From the NCBI GenBank assembly GCA_019914995.1, contig CM034139.1, positions 7,480,461 to 7,544,460 of the forward strand: a stretch of 64,000 nucleotides of DNA. Reading direction: 5' to 3'. The notes below the pieces were generated by a model. The model ran no database searches, was not told the DNA's origin, and worked only from the letters and a program-made list of their open reading frames with translations. The DNA comes from Acanthochlamys bracteata. Lineage: Eukaryota; Streptophyta; Magnoliopsida; Pandanales; Velloziaceae. A program made the position numbers and the translations under genes. Each line of letters opens with the position of its first letter. The first letter of the stretch is position 1. Shown here piece by piece: positions 38,249 through 50,677 of this stretch.

Positions 38249-40871
38249 ATGGCATCTTCAGTGGACGACGTGGACATCGAGGAAAAGCTCGGGCAAGAAG
38301 CGCAAGAAGAAACTGCTCACCAGATTAGCAATGGTATTGCTTATTAAAATTTTCTATTTTTTATTAAACCAGTCGATGGATTTGTTAATCTCATGCATTG
38401 CCAATTATAATATATATATTATTATCATTCATTCTCTCGTTTCAAAACAAAATAATAATAACAATAAAATTCTTTTTGTAATCTGTTCTCCCTCCATGTT
38501 TGTATATGTGTTATCGTGGAAGAAGTTGCAATCGTGGAATGCTTCATTGTTTCTTTAAGGAAGTCTTAAAGAAAAAGAAACATAGAAAGTTGTAATTTTC
38601 TTTCGGTATAATCATAAATTTGGAGGAAAGGGATTAACTTTATATAATTATTATGCATTTGAACATTCTGTTCAAATGTTGAAATTGTGTTTACTGTGAT
38701 CCCATTATCAACTTCGTTTATATTTAAAACTTTTGAAGAACAGCTACCCTTACGTTTCGACGCAATTATTTGTGGTTGATGCGAATAAGGAGCTGCGATG
38801 TTTAACTATGAGATATTTTTACCGATTTGTGTTTCATTTGGCTGTACTGATGCGTGTTGTACTTTGCTTAGATCCTTGGTATCAGGTTGGTTTTGTCCTC
38901 ATCACTGGTATCAACAGTGCCTATGTTTTGGGATACTCTGGATCGATAATGGTGTCCTTGGGCTGGGCAGCTGGTGTTGTTGGTTTGCTTTTGGCGGCTG
39001 CCATATCTCTCTATGCTAATATGCTTGTTGCTCGTCTTCATGAAGTGGGCGGGAAGAGGCATATACGATATCGAGATCTTGCTGGGCATATCTATGGTTT
39101 GATGTCTATTTCAGATATCGGCATTTTTCTTTATTCTAAAGTAGACAGGAAGAATATTTGAAGTTAGAAGCAAACTATCCTAGGTTATGATTACAAGCAT
39201 GTTTATTCTGAATTTTGCAGGTAGGAGAATGTATGCACTGACATGGGGACTACAATATGTTAACTTGTTCATGATCAACACTGGATATATAATATTGGCC
39301 GGGCAAGCATTAAAGGTTTGAAATATTCTTCTACTATAAGAACATTAAAGTTGAAGATTCTAAAGAAGTGTTTTCATGCATATTTTTTCTTTCCCTTAAA
39401 TATGGTAATGTATTAGCCATATGCTTATCTAACTGATGGTTGCCAAATTTATCTGACCATTTCTTTGTTGCAGGCAACATATGTGCTCTACAGAGACGAC
39501 GACGTCTTTAAGCTCCCACACTGTATAGCTGTTGCTGGGCTTGTGTGTGCTATGTTTGCCTTCGGCATACCTCATTTATCAGCTCTGAGGGTGTGGTTGG
39601 GTGTTTCAACATTCCTTAGTCTCATCTATATTGTTACAGCATTTGTGCTGTCACTCAGGGATGGTAATGCTCATACAGCTTGACTTCACATGAACATATC
39701 TTTTCCGAAATGAACTTTTGTCTGCCTTAACATGATCCTACCTAGCTTTTACTATAAGCAAATTCTTCCTTTTGCTGCATTATTGATACCTCCAAAAGAT
39801 CCTTCATAATACACTTCCTGCAGTAAATGCAATGCAATTCTTTTTAGCAGTAAGGCAGAGGTTTACAGAAACTGATTTCATTATTGCTTACGGTTGTATC
39901 TGCTGGTGCAGGAATAAACTTAACCGCTCGGGATTATAGCATTCCAGGTTCAAGTACTGGCAAGATTTTCACTACTATAGGTGCAATTGCAAGCTTAGTG
40001 TTTGCTTACAACACTGGGATGCTTCCAGAAATACAGGTTTTGTAATATACCTACGAGTTCTTTATTTAAATTCCGTTTGCAACATGCTTGGACAACTTAC
40101 CACATGTGCCTTTCTTCGTCGAGCTTATTGGTACATCTTTTTGTGACATTGCAGGCTACAGTGAAGCCTCCTGTTATCAGAAACATGGAAAAGGCACTTT
40201 GGTTCCAGTTCACCATTGGTGGCTTGCCTTTATATGCTGTCACGTTTGCGGGGTATTGGGCCTATGGTTCTTCGACTTCAACTTATCTTCTTAATAGTGT
40301 GACAGGTCCACATTGGGTAAAGACGATGGCCAACGTTGCAGCATTTCTACAGACAGTCATTGCTTTGCACGTATGTTCCCTTAAGATAATTTTCCCAAAT
40401 TTCTTTATCTCAATCTCCCCGCCTACTGCAATAATGTCCTTTCTTTGATGCGTTTACGTTTGTTTAGCTGAGGTTATGTGCTCTATATTTCAGATATTTG
40501 CTAGCCCGATGTATGAGTACTTGGATACAAGGTATGGGAAAGGAAAAGGTCACGCGTTCTCTTTCGAAAATCTTTCGTTCAGAGTCCTTGTAAGGGGAGG
40601 CTACCTAGCTATAAACACTTTGGTGGCAGCCCTGCTACCTTTCCTAGGAGATTTCATGAGCTTAACAGGAGCCTTGAGCACGTTTCCTCTCACTTTTGTC
40701 CTCGCGAATCACATGTACGTCACGGTGAAGAAGGAGCTCTCAGCAGTGCAAAAGGGATGGCACTGGTTGAATATTGTGGGGTTCGGTTGTTTAGCATTGG
40801 CTGCTGCTATTGCTGCAATGAGGCTTATTATCGTCGACTCGAGCAACTATCATCTCTTTTCTGATCTCTGA
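38249..40871 (+). CDS. PROT: Proline / glycine-betaine transporter (ProT)
   Basis: A plasma-membrane H+-coupled importer of proline and betaine (AAAP family). Exons: 38249-38333, 38872-39096, 39221-39315, 39474-39663, 39912-40036, 40155-40370, 40494-40871 (437 aa, close to the ~440 of known ProTs). Signatures are [96 protein letters not shown] and [19 protein letters not shown]. About 10-11 hydrophobic segments are visible. The cytosolic N-terminus ([16 protein letters not shown]) is acidic, and ETAHQIS matches other ProTs. Such genes are often osmotic- or salt-responsive; nothing in this promoter was recognised to support that here. Confidence 0.94.
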
Positions 40872-43542
40872 ATCTTGCTCCGATCAGTCTAGAATACTTG
40901 TTTGATTTTTACGTTGTTGAATATATAGTGTTGTATTTCTGGAATTCTTATTTCCTTAGAAAACTTTTCGTAGTGTACTGCAGTGTGTCACTTTATACAT
41001 TGAAGTGATGGAGACCTACGCACCATGCGTAGAGAAGCATCACCAGCGGATCACGTTGTTTAAGAGCACCCCCGAACCGTCACGACATCACGATTTAATC
41101 TATATTCAACGCCGTTAACGGCGCCCTCTTCCTCCGTACTCCGCTGCCGAAAAAGTACCAAAGTATGTCGGTGTACTCCATAATCTCCAGAAAGGTCAAA
41201 ATCTGACAGGGAGATGTAGCCGTCGGCGAAAACTTACTAGTCCATCACATCAGTCACTTATGACGAGGGAGGTTATTGCATGCAAGAACCTACAAAGCCC
41301 TGAAATCTGGAGGGTTGAGATATACACATACCGTTCAGTCACCGGAGGCGGCTGATGGAGTCCGCTCGCGCCGGGTCGTGGTGTTGTAATCAGGAGTAAG
41401 GTCTACTGGGTTGACGAAAGAGGCCAGGTCTAATGTCTCATTCTTTGAAGGTTGTCGTGCTGAGCTTTGATTGACAGACAACGAGATGGTATGAGTACAC
41501 ATACGATCTACCTCCGAGGCAGTTATATGCTTCCTAATCTGGATAGCCATAACGACCATGATCTCTACCCAATAGCAAGCTGGTCCTTGCTACAGCAATG
41601 TCGACTCGCTCGAAGACCCAAGTCAATTAGTTTTCTTGTTTCTCACTTGGAGCAAACACAGACGTGTGCTCTATTGCGAAAGAATTGCTACCGTTGAATC
41701 ATTCATTAACATACAGTATAGTTAATATTACTGCAAGAAAATGCTTCGAAACATCAACAGAACCCACACAAATAACCTTCAAAGAATGACACAGAGCCTT
41801 CCATATTAAGCACACTATGCCCGACTAGGAGGAGGCAAGACCTTCCAAACTACCCTATTTCATCAAGAAGCTTCAACATTTAAGAAGATGGGAAATCCAA
41901 ATATATAAACAAACATCTGACAGAATATACCATAACAGTTCTGCTACAAATCTGAAGTTCACTTTTCTACTGATGTCAACAAGAGGCAAATTCTAGTCCC
42001 CAGAGTACATCAAGGTTCTCCAATATGCAAAAGTTGCAGCAGTTGAACTCTAAGCTCCTATCTGCACTGTTCCAAATGAAAAGACCTGGACACAGCAAAA
42101 CATGGAAAGAGTTAAAAGATTCATTATGACGTGGAAAAAACTAGAACAGAAAAGAATAATCAAAACATGACGAGAAAGATTGACCCTGAAAAACACATAC
42201 AATCACACAAAGAAACAATGCAGAAAGGCTCCTTTCCTAAAACACAACGAAATTATGATTTGAGTATGATTTAGCAGGGAATTTTGGATGTTCCAAAATT
42301 CCCATGCTAGTTATAATGATTTATCAAACATTCAATAAAGCTGGTACCTACAAATCCTAGGGATCTGTTGCAGAATGCATGTATTTAGTGTGCTGTGTAG
42401 TATCAACAAGTATGCCTCTAAGTGCATAGGTCTATATATGGCTGTTCTTTCAGTTACTGACAACACCCGGTCCAACTAACCACAGCTGTCTAACCACAAC
42501 AAACATTTCATTTGACCTCAGCAGCCAATTTACTGCTTAACAAGTATAGGTGGTAGAACCTTTAATAGCAATATTTACTTGAAAGTTTGTGATGATTGAT
42601 TACTACAGAAAGAAGGAAAAAAGTAAAATTGTCCAAGGCAAGCCTAAGAAGTATAAGAACAAGCACCCAGAAAAAGCCAAGAGGCTGATTAAAAAGCTTG
42701 ATTTGTTTAAAACAGCAAGTGTATATTCAAGCACTGTGCTTATGTCCATCATCAACTGGTCAACTCACAATAACTTGAAATTGACTACCAATGTTGCCCC
42801 ATTAGCAAACATAATAGTTAAACAACACATTGGTAATTCAAGGAGCACAATGGAATAGGTTGTAATATACGAAAAAACTTAGACAGTCTTCTAATACAAA
42901 TATGCAGATTATAGTACATACTGGGTTAGCAAAAAGAAATCTTGAACACTTCCAAATACATAGGACCGATATGTGTCCCTCCATCCCGTGTACTCGAACT
43001 TCTAGAGTACATTTTCATAAATACAATCAACTTATGCTAACAAAGACCTAACCAATACTTCTATACTTCCAAAACAGCATCTACATTGGCCATCTTATCA
43101 CCAAACCACTAACATGTTCTCATCATGTTCATAACCAGAAAGAAGAGCTAATTCAGATCTCCAGTACAAACAAAAACAGAAGGGCAAAACACTCTTTAAG
43201 AATAGGTTCTACTTGAGCTAATCCATTTCTCAAGTTTACTACTTTGAATCATACATCAGTGTGTAATGCAAAATCTTCTGCGTTTTCTGTTTCTGTATAA
43301 CATAATTGCAGAGAAAATTCCAAACATAAGCAATTTATATAGTCCTAAATCATCCATTATTCTAGAAAACTGTGTAGCGTTTACACTTATTGAGATTTAA
43401 TAGCAAAACATGCAGTTGTTATAAGCTCACGATGAGAACTTGACGATTCAAACTACCATGAAAAATAGCTATAAAAGACAAGAAGAACTGATAAAAGAGC
43501 GAGAGGCTGAATCAAAAGTAATAAAGCAAGCTGAACCTCACC
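40872..43542. other. Long intergenic region between ProT and RPL35A
   Basis: About 2.7 kb without a supportable gene. The part at 41020-41700 is less AT-rich and holds short frames on both strands (for example 41335-41559, minus) with no family I can name; it may be a decayed gene or transposon. The stretch 41700-43500 is AT-rich spacer and probable RPL35A 3' UTR. An 89-codon lysine-rich frame at 42589-42858 looks like chance. Confidence 0.5.
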
Positions 43543-44086
43543 TTAGATGTTGCTTGGGTACATGAAAACTCTAACTTTTCCTCCCTGCATCAACAATCGA
43601 TGCCACAAAAAAATAAGAATAAAAACCCAAATCTCAAACTCTCAAAATGAACTAAAACTAAACATTTCGAATTGATTTAGCTAATCTAGACTAACCATGG
43701 ATTTAGGTGGAAGGTTTGACCGGAACTTAGCGCGCACAACACCGCTGTTGCCGTGCGGGCGTGCAACTTTTCCCCAGATGCACCTGTAGTGCGTGCCGTT
43801 CTTCTTCACCTTAGCCTTGTAGACATAAGCAATCCTCTTACCGGCGTACCATGCTACCTCTTCCTTCGTATTCACTCCCTCGATCTGCAGCAGAGAAGTG
43901 TTCTCATACTGGTTCGATTTCGATCTAAACCACACAGATCAAACCATAGTTCAGAGAAACAGAATTTGGATCAAGGAAACATTGATGATTTTTTTGTTAG
44001 CTCGATCGATTTGTTTACCTCTTGTAACCTAGAATTGTTCCACGAACATAGAGCCGCACACGCTCTCCTTGTCTTCCCTTCACCAT
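43543..44086 (-). CDS. RPL35A: 60S ribosomal protein eL33 (L35a)
   Basis: Three minus-strand exons, 44086-44019, 43924-43696 and 43584-43543, encode 112 aa, the full family length. The sequence is near-canonical: [20 protein letters not shown], then [52 protein letters not shown], and the tail [13 protein letters not shown]. It is a structural protein of the large cytosolic ribosomal subunit. Its promoter, shared with the divergent SSUH2-like gene 426 bp away, contains a telo-box and a TGGGCT motif, the usual pair in plant ribosomal-protein genes. Confidence 0.96.
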
Positions 44087-44512
44087 TTTCGTTTAACGGA
44101 GCTTCAGCGACTACGGCTGCGGCGGGAATGAAGAGAAACTGCTCCGTTGCGCAACGAAAGGAAAAACCCTAACACAGAAGAGGGCATTTATATAAAAGCC
44201 AGAATGTTCTTGGGCTTTGCGCTCTTAAGGCCTATAGAAAATGCGCCATTAACAAATTTACTGTATTGCGTTCTATGTCCTAAATAACTGTATTGGAAAA
44301 TTAGAGTCCCTAACTCCCTATAATATTGGTTTTAACAATTTAATATCTACGTCTTCAAACCACCCGCCGCGAAAAAGGACTCAAAACTGTCGTTCTTCAT
44401 ACGCTTTCTTCCTTAATAGCTAAGGAAGAAAAAAAAAAAAGACAAGATTTTTCTTCGATAACACAGTTAACTACCTATCTTCATTGTCAAGAGTTCGGTT
44501 TTATCGAGAGTC
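44087..44512. promoter_or_regulatory. Divergent promoter region, RPL35A / SSUH2-like
   Basis: The 426-bp spacer between two divergent start codons contains AAACCCTAA (telo-box, 44164-44172), TATATAAAA near 44190 and TGGGCT (44211-44216). The telo-box plus site II combination is the established signature of translation-apparatus promoters in plants. Whether the SSUH2-like gene shares this control is inference. Confidence 0.5.
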
Positions 44513-46891
44513 ATGGAAGAACAACAGCCTCTGCTTTCAGGTGAATTCTCACATTCTCGATTGAACATTCAATTAAATTAGAAATTTCTTGATTGTTTTA
44601 TTTTATTGGTTGGAGAGAAGAGGGTGGACAGAAATGGAAGACGTATCAGTTCTTGGGAAGAAGCGGATCCATGTCGAATCAGGTTCTGGGCGAGAATATT
44701 AGCGTCGATGAGATCCGGGCGGCAGCTGCCTTAACGGAGCACGCGTCTTACCACCCCCCACCCTCTCACAACAGTGCACGCATCAGCTACCCTGAAGTTG
44801 AAAATCCTCAAGGTTGGAAGGGAAAATGGGTAGCTTGATTCTTTGAATAATTTTTTCTTTTGAGGATTGAATGAATTTATGCTGTATTTAATAAAAAGAC
44901 TATTTTATTTAATTGAATAGATGTAGGAAAATGATTGATAGATATTCAAATTTGCAGATCAAGCGATTGTTTTTCATGGAGGTTATGGTAGTCCTGACCT
45001 GTATCCATCTAAGGAGTATGGAGGGTAAGCTTTTGTCTTTTCCAGTTTTTAGTGGAAGTAGGCTTTTTGTTTGTGACCTCAATAGAACTTTTTCTTACTA
45101 GAAGTATCGCTTATGGAGCCAAAGAATTCTTCTCTTAGGACCTTGAGTCTCTGTTGTGAGTGAAATGAACTCTCTCAAAAGGTTGTCAACATAACTTTGC
45201 AGGCCGATATTGGATGAGGTGGAAATTCGGCAATTACTGATTGATCATGTTGGACACCGTTGTTGTTGGGGAAGTGGACCGGCAAGGAGATGGAAAATAT
45301 CGGCAGTTGAGGACTGCAATGTGTATGTAGGAACTTTAGAAACCTTCATTGAGGAAAGAGAGCTTCAGAAAAAGAAAGAACCAAACCCCGATGTAAAAAT
45401 TGATGGGAATAAAGGAAAGCAAGAGCCTGGGATGTGGGATTTAGACCTGCAGTCTCAATTTCCAATACTCTTTGTTCCAGAGAAAGAAGCTAGTGTCCAG
45501 GTTCCTGACTCAGAAGCTATTGAAAGGTGTTCAGGTAGATGCTTAGTAATTCTCTTCTTCAAACAACTCTGAAACCTTGTGATAATACCCATAAAATCCC
45601 TGCAATCCCTTAAATTCTTATTCTTTTTATTATTTGAAAATGGAAGGTTGCAATGGGTGTGGAGAGGTTGCTTGTCCCGCATGCATTGCAGGTCAAGGAT
45701 CAGGGATTCAAAAAGAAGATCATTGCCCTTCTTGTTATGGTAGAGGTTTAATTGCTCATCGTGATGGATCTGATACCTTGTAATGTTCAATACTCCAATA
45801 CCAATACTTTATGATCTTGATGATGAATTTTTTGTTGGTATACTTCATATAATTGTCTTATAAGTTGGGCTTCATGTTGTGCAGATGCAGTAAATGCAAT
45901 GGAAAGGGTGTCTTAACTTGTGAGACATGTGGATCACACAGGTCAATAAAGTGCAAAGACTGTGAAGGAAAAGGTTGCTTTATTTCACACAATACTGTTC
46001 TTGTTAAATGGTATGTGGACTCCTAGTCAATTAACAGTGAGTTCTTTTATATATTCAATTTGATACGGCATCTGTAAGAGCTAATGTTTGGATTTGATAT
46101 CGATATTCTTAAAGTCCTAGTGTAAGAGGATTAGGCCTAAAGGTTATCTCACAGCTTAATATGCTTTTCTTGCTCAAGTTTCTAGTCTAGAATAATGAAT
46201 TTGGAAATAAACAGGCAAGTTTTACCTAATATGTAGTAGCTGTGGTTGGTAATTATGTTGGGAGCTACGCATAACTATGCAGGCATTGCAGCTTCATTTT
46301 GTGGAAAATACAGCTGCTTTCATGGGATAGTAAAGGTTGTGAATGATCTTGAATAGGGCTGTGATGATTGCAGTCTGACATATATGCAATTTCTTTTGCT
46401 TATGCAAGTCCATGATCACTTTTATGCAACGTCATTATTTGACTGACATTACGAATCTTCAAGAACTCCTTTCAAGTCTTAACTCACACTGCATTTGCTG
46501 TGTGTATAGGAGGACTCTCTCAAACCGGAAGGTCAGTACTGCTAGGGGTGCTGCCTCTGTCCCTGATGAGGTATTTCAGAGAGCTAAAGGAGTCCAAATT
46601 TACAACACGCAAGCATACCAGTGTACTCCTGCTTACTTCGCAGATTCTTACCTCCTCAACAGGTTTTCGTCAGATGTGATTGCTGGCAGGCCTTCTGTTC
46701 CACCTGCAGCGAGGATTATTTGTGAGAGGCACACGATTGCTGTGGTGCCCGTGACTCGTGTTACTATGTGCAGTGGCAAGCAATGCTTCAGCTTTTATGT
46801 TATTGGATTCGACAAAGAGATATTCATCCGGGACTATCCTTCCAAGTTTTGTTGGGGCTTCTGTTGCTGTTTTGAATGGCTTGGTCTATAG
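44513..46891 (+). CDS. SSUH2-like protein with DnaJ-type cysteine-rich zinc finger
   Basis: Exons: 44513-44540, 44618-44812, 44958-45024, 45203-45534, 45647-45779, 45885-46010, 46510-46891 (420 aa). The middle carries repeated C-x-x-C-x-G-x-G-like motifs (CNGCGEVACPAC, HCPSCYGRG, CSKCNGKGVLTCETC, CKDCEGKGC), as in the DnaJ zinc-finger domain, but there is no J domain. Before it comes RPILDEVEIRQLLIDHVGHR, followed by CCWGSGPARRW. The C-terminal part (AKGVQIYNTQAYQCTPAYFA; FSFYVIGFDKEIFIRDYPSK) and the Trp/Cys-rich end match the conserved SSUH2 family. Function in plants is not established. The exon 2 acceptor (TTGGTTGGAGAG) is weak but gives the only in-frame join. It is divergent from RPL35A. 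Confidence 0.85.
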
Positions 46892-48244
46892 CTTTCCCTT
46901 AGTAGCGTTCTCAAGCCTGTCCTGTGTCTCATTGTTAAGGGAACCGTTTGGATGAGCTTACCAAGTGCTTATCATTTCAAATAAGTACTTATATTTTTCA
47001 ATAAACATTTTATATATTATATAAACAATTTTTGAAAATTTAAAATACAAAAAATTTTATATATTGTAAATTTATATATATGTATAGATAATTTTTTTGA
47101 ATAAAAAAAGTCAAGCTCGTCTTATGAAAAAATTTTATATTTTTTATTCTAGAAAAACTTTGTTTTATAAATACTCCCAAAAATATTTTCTAAATTCTTG
47201 ACGGGTTCATTTTCTGAAACTGATTGGTTATATACAGTGTAGAAGCTTATTGAAGTTGTGTGTGAAAAAATTTCTATTTTCTCCCTCTATGTTTGATCGA
47301 GCGGTGATCTTTTTTCTTTTTTAGCAATTTCAGTGTTGACACTTTGGAACCAGATGAATTGTGTTTGTTTTTCCAATGTGTTCTAGGTAAGCAGATTGCA
47401 AGCGAAGGAACTGATGTTGAACAGTTGATGTAAAGCAGAGAATGGAGATTGTAAACCACCATAGAGAGATGAAACCCTGCATTTCGAATTGATGTCGAAA
47501 TGTTGATGAAGCACTGCATTTGAACTATCTCGGGATCCATTTTGGTTGACCGGGCAAGTAGTTTCAAAACTTTGAGGCAGCATCAAATTAAATCGAATTA
47601 GTAATACTATCATCAAAAATTAGCAAAAGCACCTCCGAAGGCTGCTAATGTAACACTCCCATTACATAGAAGCAGAAAAACAAAATGAATCCTTAACATG
47701 TTATTGCAAGTCTGAGAAAATCTGCTTGATAAGGGTACACTTTAATTTGTCCGGATAAGCACAGACCATGTACTGGTCCAACCTTATGGATCATTAGGAA
47801 GTCACCTTTCTTCTCCGACAACAGTTAACTGGCTCCAGTAACATTGTAGGAGATGAAATTTGTTTTGAGACACCAACTTCTGAAGCTTACTACGTCATAC
47901 CACAGGCAACCACAATGATGCACCCTTGCAAAGGTACCCTCCTCCTTCAGGGTTATGGATTACTGGCCCAAACATGATATGGTGATTCAAGAGCGAAGCC
48001 TCTTTACCTGTAACATGTAGATTTAGAAAGGAAAAGAATGCCTTAGTGATTTTAGGTTATTCACATTATAAACTACATCGTTGACATATGCTCATGAAAG
48101 AATAATCAAAGATGGTGAATTCTAACCCCTTAGTTCACTACAGAAAATGCGATAGTGATTCCTCCTTCGAGAAATGCAAAAGATTCTTCAACTGCCAATC
48201 TGCCATGGCTGCATTGACCTCCTCTCTTTACAACATTCAGAATC
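46892..48244. other. Convergent intergenic region, SSUH2-like / FLN1
   Basis: Two 3' UTRs plus an AT-rich MITE-like block at about 46943-47200. No gene is recognised; the frames at 47274-47616 (minus) have no resemblance to known proteins. Confidence 0.55.
46943..47200. repeat. AT-rich MITE-like relic
   Basis: It begins GTTTGGATGAGCTTA and ends with the complement of TTTGGGAGTATTTATA, with a nearly pure A/T interior. The ends resemble those of the element at 49343-49580. No target-site duplication was identified. Confidence 0.35.
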
Positions 48245-50677
48245 TCACCACATTGATGGAACATAAACTTGCTCCTTCAGGTTTTGAGTGGCGCTCTCAG
48301 TTGGAAAGCCTCTCAAAGCACCAATTGTCCATTGTGCAATAATTCCTGCTGCAACAGCAAATCGAAGCTGCCGTTCCATGGCATCTTGGTTGTCATACAT
48401 CTCTAGATGTGTAGTAAGCTTCCTCATGATAGCAGCCACTACAGCATCACCAGATCCTGTTCTGTCACAAGTGAATGGTGTTATAAGCACATCCTCTGTT
48501 CCAACAACTGCACCATCAAAATTTGGTGTATAGTAATGGATACGAAGTGTCCCATCAGTCACAAATAAGGCCTTTATTCCATCATGCCAAAGAGGTGCAA
48601 TTTCTTCACGGGTATAATGGTAATAGTCACGCCTATTCTTTGTCTGCTCAACAGAATCACAGTAATACTGGGGCCTGTAGTTCCGCTTCTTCTCGTAGTA
48701 GTCTTCATCCAACAGAAACTCAAGCTCCTGCTTTGAGACCTCAATAATATCTGCTTCATTCCATGCCTTCTTAATGAATTCCTTTGTCTCATCACGAGAT
48801 CTCCAAAGAGGTAAAGGGAGGTTTAGATCAAAAAATATTCTACTGTCATGTTGTTTGGAAAAACGAATGGCCTTATTAAGGGCTGAATGCATTGTTGGTG
48901 ACAAAAGAACCTCCGAGTTGAAATGCAAGATTGTAGCCTGCAGATCAGAAGTAGAGTCACTTTAGCCTATGCAGATCATCTCAATTCAAAGTACAAGTTC
49001 ATTATAGTGCAAGGCTGCAAACTCAACTTAACATTTCAGCATGTCAGAGGTATATAAATGTTCAAGATGTAAAGATGCTTAACTACAAAATGTTCTATTT
49101 GAAACTAGATGTGATAACAGAAGCTTCATATTATCGTATAAACTCAATACTAGATAGTACAATCAATACTCCACTGTAGTGAACTGCGTTGCTTAAGAAA
49201 AACTTTTTAACTTAGGAAATGTAAGGTGACTTTAGTTCCACATTGCTCGGCCTGGCATTTGCTTGAGCCACTTGTAAGTACTGAACAACTCCACCTACTG
49301 CTCAGAATTTAATTTTTGTGATGGAAACCGAAGCTTCTAACATAGGGGTCATTTGGGTTGCTTAACATAATATTTTTTTAAAAAGCAGCTTTTTGAGGTT
49401 TTTTAAAAAACGAGTTTATTTTTTAACTTAATAAAAAAATAAAAAAAAATATATAAAGATTCTATGTCAAACAATTCATCTATACTTTTCAAATTTCTAA
49501 AATTTTTTTATAATATAGAAGGTTTCTTAGAAAACGAAAAGTTGAAAGGAAGATGAAGAAGTACTTGCACTCCCAAACATCTACATAGTATCAGAACTCA
49601 TAAGCCCGGGTCACAGGCTCCAGCCTACAGGTTCGTCAAACACATGTAACTGCATGACTAACAGCCATGCTTCACGTGTGTTAAGAGAACCTTAGTAAAA
49701 CCCATGTTGTCCGGCCAGCATTGGCCTAGGCCACTTATAATTATTGGCAACTCCACCTACTGCTCTAGAGTTTTGAGTCGGATATCCAAACTTCTAACAC
49801 GAATGATAAATGAATAAACCAACCTTAACCTATCTGCCAAAGTTATAAAATTTCAGAAGGCTTCTACCTCTTTCAAGACGGACCTATTGATCTCCACCTT
49901 AGAGAATGAATCCTCGGCACACCGCTTTGCCGTCTCTGTCACCATCTTCTCCTTACCATCATCCCCATTAAAAAATCCAATCTTCATGTACGACATTGCC
50001 GTCTTTAACCCAGGATCAATCTTCACAGCCCGTGTCTGCACCTTCTCCGAATTCAACTTATAAACAAGATCATTGCCAAATTCATCATCTCCTACCTTGC
50101 CCATGAACGCCGCACGGCCGCCGAGTCTTACATGCGCCACTGCCACGTTGGACGGTGGTCCACCCGGTGCTCTGGCGAACTCCGGCGGGGTCCACTGCAG
50201 CTCCTTCCAGCTTGAGTATTGATCCGGGTGCATCTGCCGGTGCGACTCTCGCACCGTTGGAACGAACTCATGCTGCGCCGCGCCGAAGCAGCATACTAGT
50301 GGGGGCCACTCGTAGGGAAAATCTTGACCGTCGTCGAACTCTTCCCCTGAGTCATCCTCCGAGTCATACTGTAGTTGAATTTCTTCTTCTTTTTGTTTTT
50401 CTTCTTGTGTTTTCTTTCTTGGTCTTCTTGTTCTCTTCGGCGTTGCAGCAGTCGAAACAACAGCAGTACTAGTACTAGAAGAAGAATCAGAATTTCTTTT
50501 GCGGCGTCCACGACGAGCTGGTTTGGGAGAATCTTGAGCTCCATTGCTGCCATCAACACATGCTAGTTTAAAACTTCTTAGCCTTGAACTGTAGCAAAAT
50601 GTCTTCCATTGTTGAGGAACCGAAGCTCTGAGATGGGGGATTAAAGAAGGATTGGATAAGAATTGGTGAGTAGCCAT
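48245..50677 (-). CDS. FLN1: Fructokinase-like protein 1, chloroplast (FLN1)
   Basis: A pfkB-family protein associated with the plastid-encoded RNA polymerase, needed for chloroplast gene expression rather than sugar phosphorylation. Two minus-strand exons, 50677-49868 and 48937-48245, encode 500 aa. The N-terminus (MATHQFLSNPSLIPHLRASV, Ser/Arg-rich, few acids) fits a chloroplast transit peptide. An unusually basic, low-complexity stretch with RRGRRKR and KRTRRPRKKTQEEKQKEEE follows. The sugar-kinase fold shows PPSNVAVAHVRLGGRAAFMG followed by KVGDDEFG, and ends DRTGSGDAVVAAIM, with TGSGD where active fructokinases have GAGD. The 930-bp intron (48938-49867) contains nested repeat relics. The divergent promoter is shared with the sHSP gene. 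Confidence 0.92.
49231..49342. repeat. Left direct repeat of a TRIM-like retroelement relic
   Basis: About 110 bp that matches 49690-49800 in the same orientation, sharing CAACTCCACCTACTGCTC, GCCACTT and a CTTCTAACA end. Estimated by eye at roughly 65-70% identity. It lies in the FLN1 intron and is interpreted as a degenerate LTR of a miniature LTR element. Confidence 0.5.
49343..49580. mobile_element. MITE-like element nested in the TRIM-like relic
   Basis: It starts GGGTCATTTGGGTTGC and ends with the complement of AGATGTTTGGGAGTGC; the 6-mer ACATAG flanks both sides (49341-49346 region and 49584-49588 region). It is AT-rich inside with no coding capacity. It separates the left repeat from the primer-binding-site-like sequence, implying insertion after the retroelement. 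Confidence 0.45.
49587..49599 (+). other. Primer-binding-site-like sequence (initiator tRNA-Met)
   Basis: AGTATCAGAACTC resembles TGGTATCAGAGC, the complement of the initiator tRNA-Met 3' end used by plant LTR elements. Against the complement of this window's own tRNA gene (TATCAGAGCC), 8 of 10 positions match. Confidence 0.45.
49690..49800. repeat. Right direct repeat of the TRIM-like relic
   Basis: Partner of 49231-49342, ending CTTCTAACA like the left copy. Together with the primer-binding-like site it supports a short LTR-type element of about 570 bp inside the FLN1 intron. Confidence 0.5.

Noticed and set aside
42589-42858. 89-codon lysine-rich frame
   Set aside because: No family resemblance, no exon-like context, lies in spacer beyond RPL35A.
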